41,847 bases of DNA from an uncultured Clostridia bacterium (GCA_946406145.1 CAMJJL010000015.1:1-41847), one strand, 5' to 3'. Shown: positions 25,750 through 34,374, counted from the stretch's first letter. Program-made: numbers and translations. The notes: generated by a model from the letters alone, not told the origin.

Positions 25750-27453
25750 TTATCTGTTGCCGTAGAAGCCGCCGAAGGGATTGCCGCCCTGATTGCTTCC
25801 GTTGCCGTTGTTGGACTGACTGTTATTGCCGGAGCTGTTCTGATCGGGAACATCCTCGTCCAGCGTCAGCTCGATCGTCTTACTGCTTCCATTGCGATTG
25901 ATCACAAAGGTTACCTTATCGCCGGCGGATTTGTCGCTGATAATGTTGGTGATCTCCTCGGACTTGGTGATCTCTTTATCGTCGATGGATACCACGCGAT
26001 CACCCTTGGCAAAGCCTGCCTTAGCGGCATTGGAGCCGCTCTCTACGGAGGCGACATAAACGCCCGATTCATTCGTACCGAAATAGTACCACGCAAACAT
26101 ATTGTTCGACAGATCCATGAAGGTCATGCCGGTATCCGCTCTGCCGCGGACATAGCCGTAATCCTTTAAGTCGTCAATGATCTCGGTGACGTCGTTGATC
26201 GGAATGACAAATCCGATGTTATCGATTTCCTCGGAGGAGGACTTTGCGACAACGATACCGGAAAGCGCACCCTGACCGTCAAACATACCGCCGCCGGAGT
26301 TACCGGGGTTGACAGCGGCATCGGTCTGCATCAGGTGCATGGTCTTGCCGTCGATGACGATGGAGCGATCCAGCGCCGAGATGATGCCTTCGGTGACGGA
26401 GCCGCCGAGTGTACCCAGAGGGTTGCCGATGATGACTGCCTTCGCGCCGACAGCGAGCTTGGAAGAATCGCCGAATACCGCTACGGGCAGATCGGATGCT
26501 TCGATCTTCAACAGCGCGATATCCACCTTTGCGTCGGTACCGATCAGCTTTGCGTCATAGCTGTCGCCGCCTCGGGTCGTGACCTTAATGGAGCTTGCGC
26601 CAGAGATCACGTGGTTATTAGTGACGATATAGCCGTCCTTGCTGATGATAACGCCTGAACCTGCGCCCTGAGAGATATACTGACCGTAGAAGGAGTTGGT
26701 CTGCATGATCTCAGTGGTGATCTCTACAACGGAATCCGCTACCTCATTGGCAATAGTTTCCGTTGATTTATCGGTGGTCTTGGTCGCGTCCTCCGCCTCG
26801 GTATTCACCTTGTGGATGACCATCGTGCCGGTGTCGCTTGCCTCATATTTAGAAGCATTGAGCTTCTGCGCCAAGATACTGCCGCCGAAGCCTGCCAAAC
26901 CCGAAATGAGGATACAGACGATCAACAGCAGGGCGATACCGCCCTTTGACATGCCGCCGCCTGACTTTTTACGGTCGGTCTTTTCGGGTACGGGATTTGT
27001 CGTGCTCCACTGATTGGTCGATCTCGGAGGTGTAACAGGCGCGCCCGAATAGATATTGCGGCTGTTTTCGGTCGAACGGGTGTTGTAATGATAAAAACCG
27101 TCGTTCAGCTCCTGCGTTGCTTTACTCGCTGACGGAGTCGGAGTAGGATCAGGCTGGCTGTAAGTCGGTGTACCGACAGGTCGATAGGGATTTTGATACA
27201 CACGATCCTCTCTCGGCTGAACCGGCTGTCGGTAGCTGTCGCGGTCAGCATAGGGATTGACATAGGACTGCTGTGCCTCTTGCGGCTGCTGTACCTCTTG
27301 CGGCTGCTGCGTCTGTTCCGTCTGTATCTCCTCCTGAACAGGCTGTGCCGTATGATTATCAATTTCCTCCGCGTTTTGAGGATTCTCATTCAGCGGACGG
27401 GATTTTTCTTCCTCTTCGGGAAACTGAAAGTTCTCATATAAATTATCAGACAT
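25750..27453 (-). CDS. Membrane-anchored HtrA/DegP-type serine protease with PDZ domain
   Basis: A 567-residue quality-control protease acting outside the membrane on misfolded exported proteins. Residues 1-170 are a cytoplasmic low-complexity tail rich in Gln, Pro and Tyr. One membrane segment lies at about 174-196. The trypsin-like domain has the complete triad: His281 in TNNHVIS, Asp311 in DIALLK, Ser386 in NPGNSGG. One PDZ domain spans about 450-540 (GVYVASVESGSNAAKAGFAK, GDRVVSID). The end is Asn/Gly/Ser-rich. AGGAGGT precedes the ATG. The membrane-anchored layout is that of Gram-positive HtrA proteins. Confidence 0.93.
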   Translation of the reverse strand: MSDNLYENFQFPEEEEKSRPLNENPQNAEEIDNHTAQPVQEEIQTEQTQQPQEVQQPQEAQQSYVNPYADRDSYRQPVQPREDRVYQNPYRPVGTPTYSQPDPTPTPSASKATQELNDGFYHYNTRSTENSRNIYSGAPVTPPRSTNQWSTTNPVPEKTDRKKSGGGMSKGGIALLLIVCILISGLAGFGGSILAQKLNASKYEASDTGTMVIHKVNTEAEDATKTTDKSTETIANEVADSVVEITTEIMQTNSFYGQYISQGAGSGVIISKDGYIVTNNHVISGASSIKVTTRGGDSYDAKLIGTDAKVDIALLKIEASDLPVAVFGDSSKLAVGAKAVIIGNPLGTLGGSVTEGIISALDRSIVIDGKTMHLMQTDAAVNPGNSGGGMFDGQGALSGIVVAKSSSEEIDNIGFVIPINDVTEIIDDLKDYGYVRGRADTGMTFMDLSNNMFAWYYFGTNESGVYVASVESGSNAAKAGFAKGDRVVSIDDKEITKSEEITNIISDKSAGDKVTFVINRNGSSKTIELTLDEDVPDQNSSGNNSQSNNGNGSNQGGNPFGGFYGNR

Positions 27454-27626
27454 AATTTACCTCCTGTTATTCTACCAATTAGTATGCCGAAAACGGCGTG
27501 ATTCACACTCTGTTGATTCACAATCATCTTGAGTACATTAACATCGTATCTCTTTTATGTGACTTCCGTTTGACACAACGATAAAAGAAATATGAACACT
27601 TTATGAATAATTCGTGAACATCGGGA

Positions 27627-28070
27627 TCATTGTCGCTGTTTGTCAATCACCATCTGTAAATACGGCAAAAGCGCAAAGCCCATGCGCTCATACAGCCGCT
27701 TGGCGCCCTCGTTGTAATCCTCGACCTCAATGCGCAAACGCATGATACCGGGACGGTTTTTCAGCCATTCAAAGAACTCCGTCGCCAAACCGCGTGAGCG
27801 GTATTCGGGGTCAATATAGATTTCTTCGATCGTCACACTCACGCCGCCTGCCTCCTGAGAGAAGGTTTTGGACAGCAGGACAAAGCCGCAGGTGTTGCCG
27901 TCACATTCAAAGATATAACCTTTGACATACGCTTCGCTGCGCATCATCTCATCAAAGGTCGCGCGATAGTTCTCTTCGGGAACGGGAGCATTCACCGCGT
28001 CGGTATGATAAAACACATCGACATAGTGACGGTACAGCTCCCAGTCATTTTTCGTTATTTTTCTGAACAT
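27627..28070 (-). CDS. GNAT-family N-acetyltransferase
   Basis: A 147-residue GNAT enzyme that moves an acetyl group from acetyl-CoA to an amine. The acetyl-CoA motif is clear: IEEIYIDPEYRSRGLATEF, then LRIEVEDYNEGAKRLYERMG, which closes the fold. AAAGGAA lies before the ATG. It stands alone; no clear terminator follows it, and the intergenic stretch 27454-27626 upstream of HtrA holds no further gene that I can see. Substrate unknown. Confidence 0.85.
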   Translation of the reverse strand: MFRKITKNDWELYRHYVDVFYHTDAVNAPVPEENYRATFDEMMRSEAYVKGYIFECDGNTCGFVLLSKTFSQEAGGVSVTIEEIYIDPEYRSRGLATEFFEWLKNRPGIMRLRIEVEDYNEGAKRLYERMGFALLPYLQMVIDKQRQ

Positions 28071-28151
28071 AGTATATTTCCTTTACAGAATTTTATTGAT
28101 TGGAATAAACGCCTCACAATCAATTGATATCGGATCGATATTACCGCTACA

Positions 28152-28991
28152 TCATTTCTTGTCACACTCGGAAAGCTGTTTTCGATCAATATGGAACAAT
28201 CTCACAGCGTTGCGATACATGATGTTGTCATAATCCTCGGGGCTAACCATCGCGCGGAACTCATTGAAGTATTCCTGATAGAGCGATCGATCCCCTGTTT
28301 TATTATGCAGATAGGTATCGGCGCCGTCAATCGGATTGTCGGAGCCGAACAGCAGCTTGCCGCTCCCCCATCGCTCGATCGCCTTGAGCGTGCTTTTGAC
28401 AGGCACCCATGTTGTGTCGCCGTACAGGTTATCCGCCTTGCCGAGCAGCTCGATCGCCTCACGGTTATCGGTGCCCAGATCCATGTGCACCATCACAAAA
28501 TCGATCTCGGGGTGCTTGATCGCGGCGTTGTACAGATGGATGGAGCGTGCCTCTTCACATCCGCCTGTATGCGATACGACAGGCAGATGATAATTTTGCG
28601 CTATCTCATACACCTTCTCGGCACGCGGATCATCCGGTGCAACACGTGAATGGAAGGGATGCAGCTTGATCCCGTATACCAGATCACGGTTCTCCTCCAA
28701 CAAGCGAACAAATTCATCGTCGGGTGTTTCCGCATACAGCTTCATCCACGGTGTGACGCCGATCCGATCGGGATAGCGACGCGCGAAAGAGAGCGTCCGT
28801 TTAAACGCCTCGTTCTGAGAGGTCTGCAATGCCCTCGGGATCGCCCGACCGACGTGATCGAACTCGACTGCGTCCGCACTCGACACCAGAGAAAAATCCA
28901 CACCGTAACGGTTCATCGAATAGATGACATCCTCCTGTCGCATTTCAAAATCAAGAATCTTTCCGATATGTACATGGGTATCGATCAACAT
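28152..28991 (-). CDS. Amidohydrolase-family (TIM-barrel) metal-dependent hydrolase
   Basis: A 279-residue member of the amidohydrolase-2 group, TIM-barrel hydrolases or decarboxylases that hold one or two divalent metals. MLIDTHVHIG gives the HxH metal motif at the first strand. VSHTGG, VMVHMDLG and LLFGSDNPID supply the later His and Asp ligands at the expected strand ends. The start at 28991 follows GGTGA and places the HxH motif at the N-terminus; the frame is open 15 codons further upstream. Substrate unknown. It is not part of an evident operon. Confidence 0.82.
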   Translation of the reverse strand: MLIDTHVHIGKILDFEMRQEDVIYSMNRYGVDFSLVSSADAVEFDHVGRAIPRALQTSQNEAFKRTLSFARRYPDRIGVTPWMKLYAETPDDEFVRLLEENRDLVYGIKLHPFHSRVAPDDPRAEKVYEIAQNYHLPVVSHTGGCEEARSIHLYNAAIKHPEIDFVMVHMDLGTDNREAIELLGKADNLYGDTTWVPVKSTLKAIERWGSGKLLFGSDNPIDGADTYLHNKTGDRSLYQEYFNEFRAMVSPEDYDNIMYRNAVRLFHIDRKQLSECDKK

Positions 28992-29167
28992 AGAATCACC
29001 GCTACCTATTCTATCACAAACCACAAACGGAATCAATTATTATATGAAAAATAAAACCGTCAAATGATAATCGCATTCTGCTAATCTCGGCATAATATGT
29101 ACTGTGGCATAATGCCGCTACTATACCGATCTGTCCAAACACGGATCGGGCAAAAGGAGAATGATTC

Positions 29168-29368
29168 ATGGACAGGAAAACGATCATGGCAGAATACGGC
29201 ATATCTCCGTTACCGAAAGATACAGTCGAAGCGATGGCATACGTACCCTTTCAGCCGTATGAGCCTGAGATGTGCAAGGCGGTGCTCGGATACGAGAACG
29301 GCACCTTGTTCCGCGCGCTGCACAAGCCGTTCTACGGCAACAAATGCGGAGGTGCGGACAATGACTGA
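29168..29368 (+). CDS. cotJA: Spore coat-associated protein CotJA
   Basis: A 66-residue protein with the CotJA core: AYVPFQPYEPEMCKAVLGYE and NGTLFRALHKPF. In Bacillus the cotJABC operon is made in the mother cell during sporulation and its products join the coat. AAAGGAGA lies 8 bases before the ATG. The last codons overlap the start of cotJB by 8 bases. Its presence shows that the organism, or its ancestor, forms spores. I could not find a convincing mother-cell promoter in the 130 bases upstream. Confidence 0.85.
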   Translation: MDRKTIMAEYGISPLPKDTVEAMAYVPFQPYEPEMCKAVLGYENGTLFRALHKPFYGNKCGGADND

Positions 29369-29609
29369 CCGCGATATGATGCTCAAAAAGATCGGTACGC
29401 TCAAATTCGCCGTCACGGATATCGACCTGTTCCTCGATACCCATCCGGGCGATTCACAAACCCTGAAAATGCGTGAGGAATATCAAAGACAGCTCGAACC
29501 GCTGGTAAAGCAGTTCGAAGAAAAATACGGTCCGCTGACCAAATGCGAAAACGACGCAAACACATGGGCATGGGTCAAGGATCCGTGGCCGTGGGATACG
29601 GAGGGTTAA
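29361..29609 (+). CDS. cotJB: Spore coat protein CotJB
   Basis: An 82-residue protein of the CotJB family: MLKKIGTLKFAVTDIDLFLD at the N-terminus and a Trp-rich end (WAWVKDPWPWDTEG), both typical. The ATG at 29361 follows GGAGGTG and lies inside the end of cotJA. It is followed after two bases by the interrupted cotJC. Confidence 0.85.
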   Translation: MTDRDMMLKKIGTLKFAVTDIDLFLDTHPGDSQTLKMREEYQRQLEPLVKQFEEKYGPLTKCENDANTWAWVKDPWPWDTEG

Positions 29610-29611
29610 AC

Positions 29612-29801
29612 ATGTTTGTATACGAAAAGCAACTGCAATATCCGGTCAAAATCAAGAACCCCAACCCTGCACTGGCAAAGCTCATCATCACACAGTACGG
29701 CGGTCCCGATGGTGAATTAGGTGCTTCACTGCGCTATTTGTCGCAGCGATTCTCCATGCCGCTGCCGGAGTTGAAAGCCACACTGACCGATATCGGTACT
29801 G
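29612..29801 (+). pseudogene. cotJC: cotJC, 5' part only; split by an integrated element
   Basis: The first 63 codons (MFVYEKQLQYPVKIKNPNPA, QYGGPDGELGASLRYLSQRF, ending LTDIGT) match the start of CotJC, a coat protein related to manganese catalases and normally about 190 residues. CotJC normally continues EELAHLEM, which holds metal ligands. Here the match stops at about 29794-29801 (GGTACTGA) and the frame runs on through 57 unrelated codons, antisense to the recombinase gene, to a stop at 29974. The remaining two thirds are not in the window and should lie at the far end of the element. Precise excision would restore the gene. Confidence 0.85.
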
Positions 29802-31452
29802 ACGATCCTCTATATGTACAAAACGCACTTTTTGCCCTTAATTCTTGTGCGTTTTGTTCATTAATCTCCTTTCCTTTTAGTACTTTTGCACAACAGGTCT
29901 TCGGCATCAAATTCAGGTGTATGTTGAGCGATCTATCGTTGAAAACCTCTATTCTTTCAACCAGATTTCCATAGAATATTTCGTCCCAACAGCCGTTTAC
30001 GACGATACCTTGGATGTACTCCCTTATGCTTTCAATGATGCTTGATTGATTCTCAGCAAGGGTATGTCTGTCCTTTTCATCTTTCAGTTTTATATTTGTT
30101 TCTTTGTACTCGTTATTCAGCCTTTCAAAGCCTTTTTTGTACTCGTCTGTTTCGATATCACCGGACAAACACATATCAAGGAGCTTCTGCTTCTTTTTTT
30201 CTATGGTATCTAACTGTCTTTCATAATATGAAACTCGACTGTTTTCCATACTGCTCTTTAATACTGAACTAACAATACTGATTACTTGATCAGCTATTTC
30301 GCTCTTATCACGCATAATATCACATGCGATATGTGTTAAGATTTCTTTGAGATCTTGATACTGAATGTTTACGTTGTCACATCCGAATTTTTCATTTTTC
30401 TTGTCTTTCCCGGAGCTTCCATACCTTATTTTATCTATGCAAGACCAGTTTTCGTAGTGCTTTTTGTCATTGCCTCGTCTTCGTATTGTATGTGTAAATC
30501 TTCCTCCACATTCCCCACACCTTATTTTACCTGACATCGCATAGCGATTAGAATAGCAGCTTTCTTCTGCTTTACATAGGTTCTTTCTGCGGGCAATCTC
30601 CTCTTGTACCGCTTCGAATACTTCTCTTGATACGATCGGTTCATGGTGGTCTTTTATTACAACATAGTCGATCTCACCTTTGTTCCTTTTTTTCGAATGC
30701 GTGAGATAATCCGGTGTGAATGTTTTTTGTTGTACAAGATCGCCGCAATACTTCTCGTTTTTCAGCAATCTCATAATCACGGTATATGACCAGTCTTTCA
30801 TATATCGAGATGTTTTAACACCTTCTTCGCGTAATTGCTTAGCGATAACGTGAGCACCTTTTCCTTCATCCAGATACATATGAAAAATGCGCCGAACGAT
30901 TTCAGCGCCTTCTTCGTTGATATATAGTTTTCCGTTGCGTACATCGTATCCAAGCATGTCTCTTCCGAACACAACGCCTTGCTCCATCATTCTTCGTTGA
31001 CCCCATTTGCATCTCTCGGAAGTCTTACGGCTTTCTTCTTGTGAGATGGAAGACATTATCGTGAGTCGAAGCTCCGCGTCAGCATCAAGCGTGTTGATAT
31101 TGTCATTCATGAAATAAACGCCGATTCCTATACTTTTCAGCTCTCTTGTATAACCAATGCTATCCAATGTGTTTCGGGCGAATCTGGATATTTCCTTTGT
31201 AATGATCATATCAAATTTATGTTCATGAGCATCTGATATCATCTTATTGAACGCTTTTCTCTTTTTTGTGTTTGTACCTGAGATACCTTCATCCACATAC
31301 ATCTCGGAAAGCTCCCATAAAGGATTTCGACGTATAAACTCATTGAAGTATCGCTGTTGGCTCTCAAGCGAATTTGCTTGGTCAAGACTATCCGTTGAGA
31401 CTCTGCAATAAGCGGCGACCCTTTTGATATCGCTGACTAACGATTCTTTCAT
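29734..31452 (-). CDS. Large serine recombinase (site-specific integrase/excisionase)
   Basis: A 572-residue recombinase of the TndX/CisA (SpoIVCA) type that joins attachment sites through a covalent Ser-DNA link. The resolvase domain (about 1-150) has Ser19 in AAYCRVSTDS and the later ITKEISRFARNTLD and MSSISQEESRKTSERC. Next are the recombinase domain (about 170-290), a zinc ribbon (CGECGGRFTH near 335 with later Cys residues) and a coiled coil (about 430-490). AAGGA precedes the ATG. It looks intact. Its last 22 codons are antisense to cotJC, so the present C-terminus depends on the insertion site. In Bacillus and Clostridioides, recombinases of this kind excise elements from sigK during sporulation. 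Confidence 0.93.
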   Translation of the reverse strand: MKESLVSDIKRVAAYCRVSTDSLDQANSLESQQRYFNEFIRRNPLWELSEMYVDEGISGTNTKKRKAFNKMISDAHEHKFDMIITKEISRFARNTLDSIGYTRELKSIGIGVYFMNDNINTLDADAELRLTIMSSISQEESRKTSERCKWGQRRMMEQGVVFGRDMLGYDVRNGKLYINEEGAEIVRRIFHMYLDEGKGAHVIAKQLREEGVKTSRYMKDWSYTVIMRLLKNEKYCGDLVQQKTFTPDYLTHSKKRNKGEIDYVVIKDHHEPIVSREVFEAVQEEIARRKNLCKAEESCYSNRYAMSGKIRCGECGGRFTHTIRRRGNDKKHYENWSCIDKIRYGSSGKDKKNEKFGCDNVNIQYQDLKEILTHIACDIMRDKSEIADQVISIVSSVLKSSMENSRVSYYERQLDTIEKKKQKLLDMCLSGDIETDEYKKGFERLNNEYKETNIKLKDEKDRHTLAENQSSIIESIREYIQGIVVNGCWDEIFYGNLVERIEVFNDRSLNIHLNLMPKTCCAKVLKGKEINEQNAQELRAKSAFCTYRGSSVPISVSVAFNSGSGMENRCDK

Positions 31453-31547
31453 TATAACTCATTCCTTTCGTTTTGCTAACAAACATTATATCTATAAAAA
31501 GTAATAAGTCTATCCCTAAACGATTAATTACTAAATAAACCAACACA

Positions 31548-31700
31548 TTATTTTACTTTCTTAAGACACTCGCAATACTGTGTGTGATTGATTAATCCTT
31601 TTTCTTTAATTGATAGTAGCAAAGCTTTTTGAACCATTTGACGAAACTCATAACTTCCTGTTGCTTTAGGAATCGGTTCATAGATAATCTTTGTTTTCAC
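31548..31700 (-). CDS. Small basic protein upstream of the recombinase
   Basis: A 50-codon frame starting with GTG after GGGTGA, reading VKTKIIYEPIPKATGSYEFR and then a Lys/Leu-rich helical part ending CLKKVK. It lies 95 bases upstream of the recombinase on the same strand. Small basic proteins next to serine recombinases can be directionality factors that allow excision, which is one possible role here. I do not recognise the family. Confidence 0.5.
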   Translation of the reverse strand: MKTKIIYEPIPKATGSYEFRQMVQKALLLSIKEKGLINHTQYCECLKKVK

Positions 31701-31720
31701 TGCAAATCACCCATACATGA

Positions 31721-31789
31721 TTATGTGAATCTGCAGCGATATATGAGCATCATACCATTATTTGCTGTTACGCAATCATTCGTTCTCAT
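31721..31789 (-). CDS. Possible 22-codon leader ORF upstream of the recombinase
   Basis: ATG at 31789 after an excellent GGAAGGTGATACA, reading MRTNDCVTANNGMMLIYRCR then FT and stop. It is too short to judge. The strong ribosome site suggests a leader peptide or a decayed gene start. The rest of 31790-31930 is A+T-rich and shows no other feature to me. Confidence 0.3.
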   Translation of the reverse strand: MRTNDCVTANNGMMLIYRCRFT

Positions 31790-31930
31790 TGTATCACCTT
31801 CCAAACTGTTATTCCCTTAATGATTCTTACATATAAAATAGATATTAAAAAGCAAAACTACTGAATAAGCCTTATCTGGAATCATTGATACAACGATTAG
31901 CGACTTCTGAAGAAACCCATCCTAAATGGT

Positions 31931-32071
31931 TTAAGATTCATCATCTGATTGAGAAGAGCTCTTTTGTTCTCTTTCCATCCGATCATCCGCTTCGGATGCT
32001 ACATTGAGAATAGACATAATAGCCACTCCAAAGAAGCCTCCGACAAATAGTCCAATAAAGAATCCTATCAT
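31931..32071 (-). CDS. DUF3789-family small membrane protein
   Basis: A 46-residue protein: one membrane segment with MIGFFIGLFVGGFFGVAIMS and a polar tail. This glycine-rich single-helix pattern is that of DUF3789, a small protein often found on clostridial conjugative elements. AGGAGGAATA sits before the ATG. Role unknown. Confidence 0.7.
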   Translation of the reverse strand: MIGFFIGLFVGGFFGVAIMSILNVASEADDRMEREQKSSSQSDDES

Positions 32072-32101
32072 TATTCCTCCTATGGTTTTATGTAAGCAAA
32101 T

Positions 32102-32125
32102 AGGCACCGGTTTTCACCGATGCCT
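32102..32125 (-). terminator. Terminator after the kptA remnant
   Basis: AGGCACCGGT (32102-32111) pairs with ACCGATGCCT (32116-32125), with a G-U on the minus RNA, 8 bases after the stop. The T tract is weak. Confidence 0.55.
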
Positions 32126-32133
32126 GCAAATTA

Positions 32134-32511
32134 TTATTGATTAAGATATTCAATTGTGAAATACTCCGGCGGAACTGCCTTAGCCTGCCACACGTTATTT
32201 GCAGACAGATACAATTCATGTCCATCCTCGACGAACCGTTTAGCGTCAATGATAAGGACAGCGGGCTTTCCGTGCCTCTTCCCTACCTTGAATGCTGTTT
32301 CAAAGTCCGGCGAAATATGAACGAACTGTCTGCTCATAGGAATCAGTCCGTGTTGCATGATTGAATCCAAGAAACGTGTAGCTGTTCCGTGATAAAGATG
32401 CTCCGGCGGTTCAGGCTGTTCCATTTTGATGACCACGCCCGGGATCGAATGTCCCTGATTGGCGCGAATCTTAGTTCTTTGATCGTTGAAGGAGTATAAT
32501 ACTCTCCTCAT
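32134..32511 (-). pseudogene. kptA: RNA 2'-phosphotransferase (KptA/Tpt1 family), N-terminally truncated
   Basis: KptA/Tpt1 removes an internal 2'-phosphate from RNA with NAD+; in bacteria its natural substrate is unclear. The 125 residues match the family from its middle to the end: KIRANQGHSIP, LYHGTATRFLDSIMQHGLIP, FVHISPDFETAFKVGKRHGK and YLSANNVWQAKAVP. Normal proteins have about 180 residues. The N-terminal winged-helix lobe, with the first catalytic Arg, is missing, and the upstream frame closes 14 codons before the ATG. The product is therefore probably inactive. It lies 41 bases after the dehydrogenase gene. Confidence 0.72.
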
Positions 32512-32552
32512 CGAATGACATTTTATTATCCAAAGGTTAAGTTGTTGTCAGT

Positions 32553-33728
32553 TTAAGCAAGCGCCTGTTTGTAAATTGCTTCAACAGCCGTCGCGTCCAA
32601 GGGACGGATTCTGGAAAGTCGAAGCGTGTCATTCATCGTAGCGTCGAGAGATAACTCTCTCAGATCAGTCTCACAGATGCCGACGTTCAGCTCCGTAAGT
32701 GAGACAGGCATTCCGATAGATCGGAAGAAGCTGACAGTACAGTCTATCCCCTCTCTTGCGGCGCTCTTGTCGTCCTCCGCACTCACATTCCAGACTCTTC
32801 TCGCAAACTGAGCGAATCGAGGGACACAGTCAAGATACAGTTCGTTTGCCCAAGAACCCCATACTGCCGACAGAGATGCGCCGTGCGTCACGCCGTAACG
32901 CGCAGATAAGGCATGACCGAGCTTGTGAACAGAGAAGTCTTTTCCTCTGCCGCATTCAGTCAGGTTGTTATGTGAAAGGCTCGAAGCCCAGAACACTTCA
33001 GCCATAGCGTTGTAATCCGCAGGGTTCTTAACAGCAACAGTCCCGTTCTTGATTACCGTGCGGAGCAAGCCCTCGGCGATTTCATCAGTCAGATCACATC
33101 GGCTATCCGGGATAAAATATCGCTCCATCGTGTGCATCATGATATCCGTCACACCGGCGGCTACCTGATAAGCCGGGAGCGTTGCTCCCCATTCGGGATT
33201 GATAATTGCAAATTTACAGCGATTGAAGGTAGTATTGATCCCTGCTTTTTTACCGATCGCAGTATTGGTCAGAACAGCGGAATCGCTCATCTCGCTTCCT
33301 GCCGCCGGGATCGTCAAAACAGCTCCCACAGGCAGAGACTGATTCAACGGAACTTTCTTAGTCCACAGATCCCACAGGGCTTGATCGGGATTCGCCGAGC
33401 CGTGAGCGATCGCTTTAGCGGTGTCGATCGCACTGCCTCCACCCACACCAATAATCATATCGGCGCCAAAGCCAAGCGCTTTCTTCACGCCATCCTCGGC
33501 GTGTTCTAATGTGGGATTAGCCTGTGCGCCGCCAAACTCTTCATATGCAATGCCGGATTCTGTCAGGGACTGTTCCAGACGTGACAGCAGACCGCTCTTG
33601 ACAACGCTTCCTTTTCCGAATACAAGCAACGCTTTGTGACCATACTTGCTTGCTGTTTGTCCGATCTGAGCTTCGACGTTTCGCCCGAAGATCATCTCAG
33701 TCGGTGCGTGATAGATAAAGTTATTCAT
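32553..33728 (-). CDS. Iron-containing alcohol dehydrogenase
   Basis: A 391-residue group III (Fe-type) alcohol dehydrogenase that interconverts alcohols and aldehydes with NAD(P)H, closest in layout to butanol dehydrogenases of clostridia. The NAD-binding part has IIGVGGGSAIDTAKAIAHGS, and metal ligands lie in DIMMHTMERYF and HKLGHALSARYGVTHG. The start at 33728 (MNNFIYHAPTEMIFG) follows GGAGAAG; the frame is open 24 codons further, into the upstream gene. It follows a sugar acetyltransferase by 31 bases in a run of same-strand cargo genes. Substrate unknown. Confidence 0.9.
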   Translation of the reverse strand: MNNFIYHAPTEMIFGRNVEAQIGQTASKYGHKALLVFGKGSVVKSGLLSRLEQSLTESGIAYEEFGGAQANPTLEHAEDGVKKALGFGADMIIGVGGGSAIDTAKAIAHGSANPDQALWDLWTKKVPLNQSLPVGAVLTIPAAGSEMSDSAVLTNTAIGKKAGINTTFNRCKFAIINPEWGATLPAYQVAAGVTDIMMHTMERYFIPDSRCDLTDEIAEGLLRTVIKNGTVAVKNPADYNAMAEVFWASSLSHNNLTECGRGKDFSVHKLGHALSARYGVTHGASLSAVWGSWANELYLDCVPRFAQFARRVWNVSAEDDKSAAREGIDCTVSFFRSIGMPVSLTELNVGICETDLRELSLDATMNDTLRLSRIRPLDATAVEAIYKQALA

Positions 33729-33759
33729 GTTTCTTCTCCATTCCTGATTATCGTGCTTA

Positions 33760-34374
33760 TCAAGCATCAAATACTTTTGCTTCCTCATTTCTGATTGCAT
33801 TGTCTGATTTATTGCTTTCCTTCAGGTGCTTAATGATTCGCGCCGGATTTCCGGCAACTACTACATCTTCGGGAAACGATTTTGTCACAACGGAAGCGGC
33901 GGCAACAACAGTGTTATTGCCGATCGTGACACCGGGGAGTATCGTTACCCCTCCTCCAATCCAAACGTTATCGCCAATATTGACGGGCTTAGGAATACCG
34001 ATCTTTTTTCTTCGTCCTTCCGCGTCCAGAGGATGACCGATTGCGTAAATACACGTTTTCGGTCCTATCATACAATTCGTGCCTATTCTGATCGGAGCGG
34101 CGTCCAGAAATACACAGTCAAAGTTCATAAAAAAATCATCGCCGACAAAGATGTTATATCCGTAGTCGCAGTGAAACGGAGGTTTTACGGCGATATTTTC
34201 TGTGCAGCTTCCCAGCAATTCTTTCAGTATTGTCTTTCTGACAGATTCATCCTCGGGCGAATCATTAAAACGGGTGCAAAGGATCCGCGCGTTTTTCTTG
34301 TCCTCCATGAGTTGAGGATCGTTCGTCAAAAAGGGTTCGGCATTTGTCATTTTTTCTCGTTCGGTTTTCATCAT
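33760..34374 (-). CDS. Sugar O-acetyltransferase (LacA/Maa-like, hexapeptide repeat)
   Basis: A 204-residue left-handed beta-helix acetyltransferase that moves acetyl from acetyl-CoA to a sugar hydroxyl. The N-terminal helix has the family look (NDPQLMEDKKNARILCTRFN). FHCDYGYNIFVGDDFFMNF and IGHPLDAEGRRKK hold the active-site region including His. Hexapeptide turns follow (NIGDNVWIGGGVTILPGVTI), then VVVAGNPARIIK. The start overlaps the stop of the GNAT gene (ATGATGA), so the two are translationally coupled. Confidence 0.9.
   Translation of the reverse strand: MMKTEREKMTNAEPFLTNDPQLMEDKKNARILCTRFNDSPEDESVRKTILKELLGSCTENIAVKPPFHCDYGYNIFVGDDFFMNFDCVFLDAAPIRIGTNCMIGPKTCIYAIGHPLDAEGRRKKIGIPKPVNIGDNVWIGGGVTILPGVTIGNNTVVAAASVVTKSFPEDVVVAGNPARIIKHLKESNKSDNAIRNEEAKVFDA

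Noticed and set aside
29037..29167. SigE- or SigK-type promoter of cotJ at the GGCATAAT repeats
   Set aside because: Two GGCATAAT copies resemble -10 elements, but no -35 lies at a fitting distance, so it is not listed.
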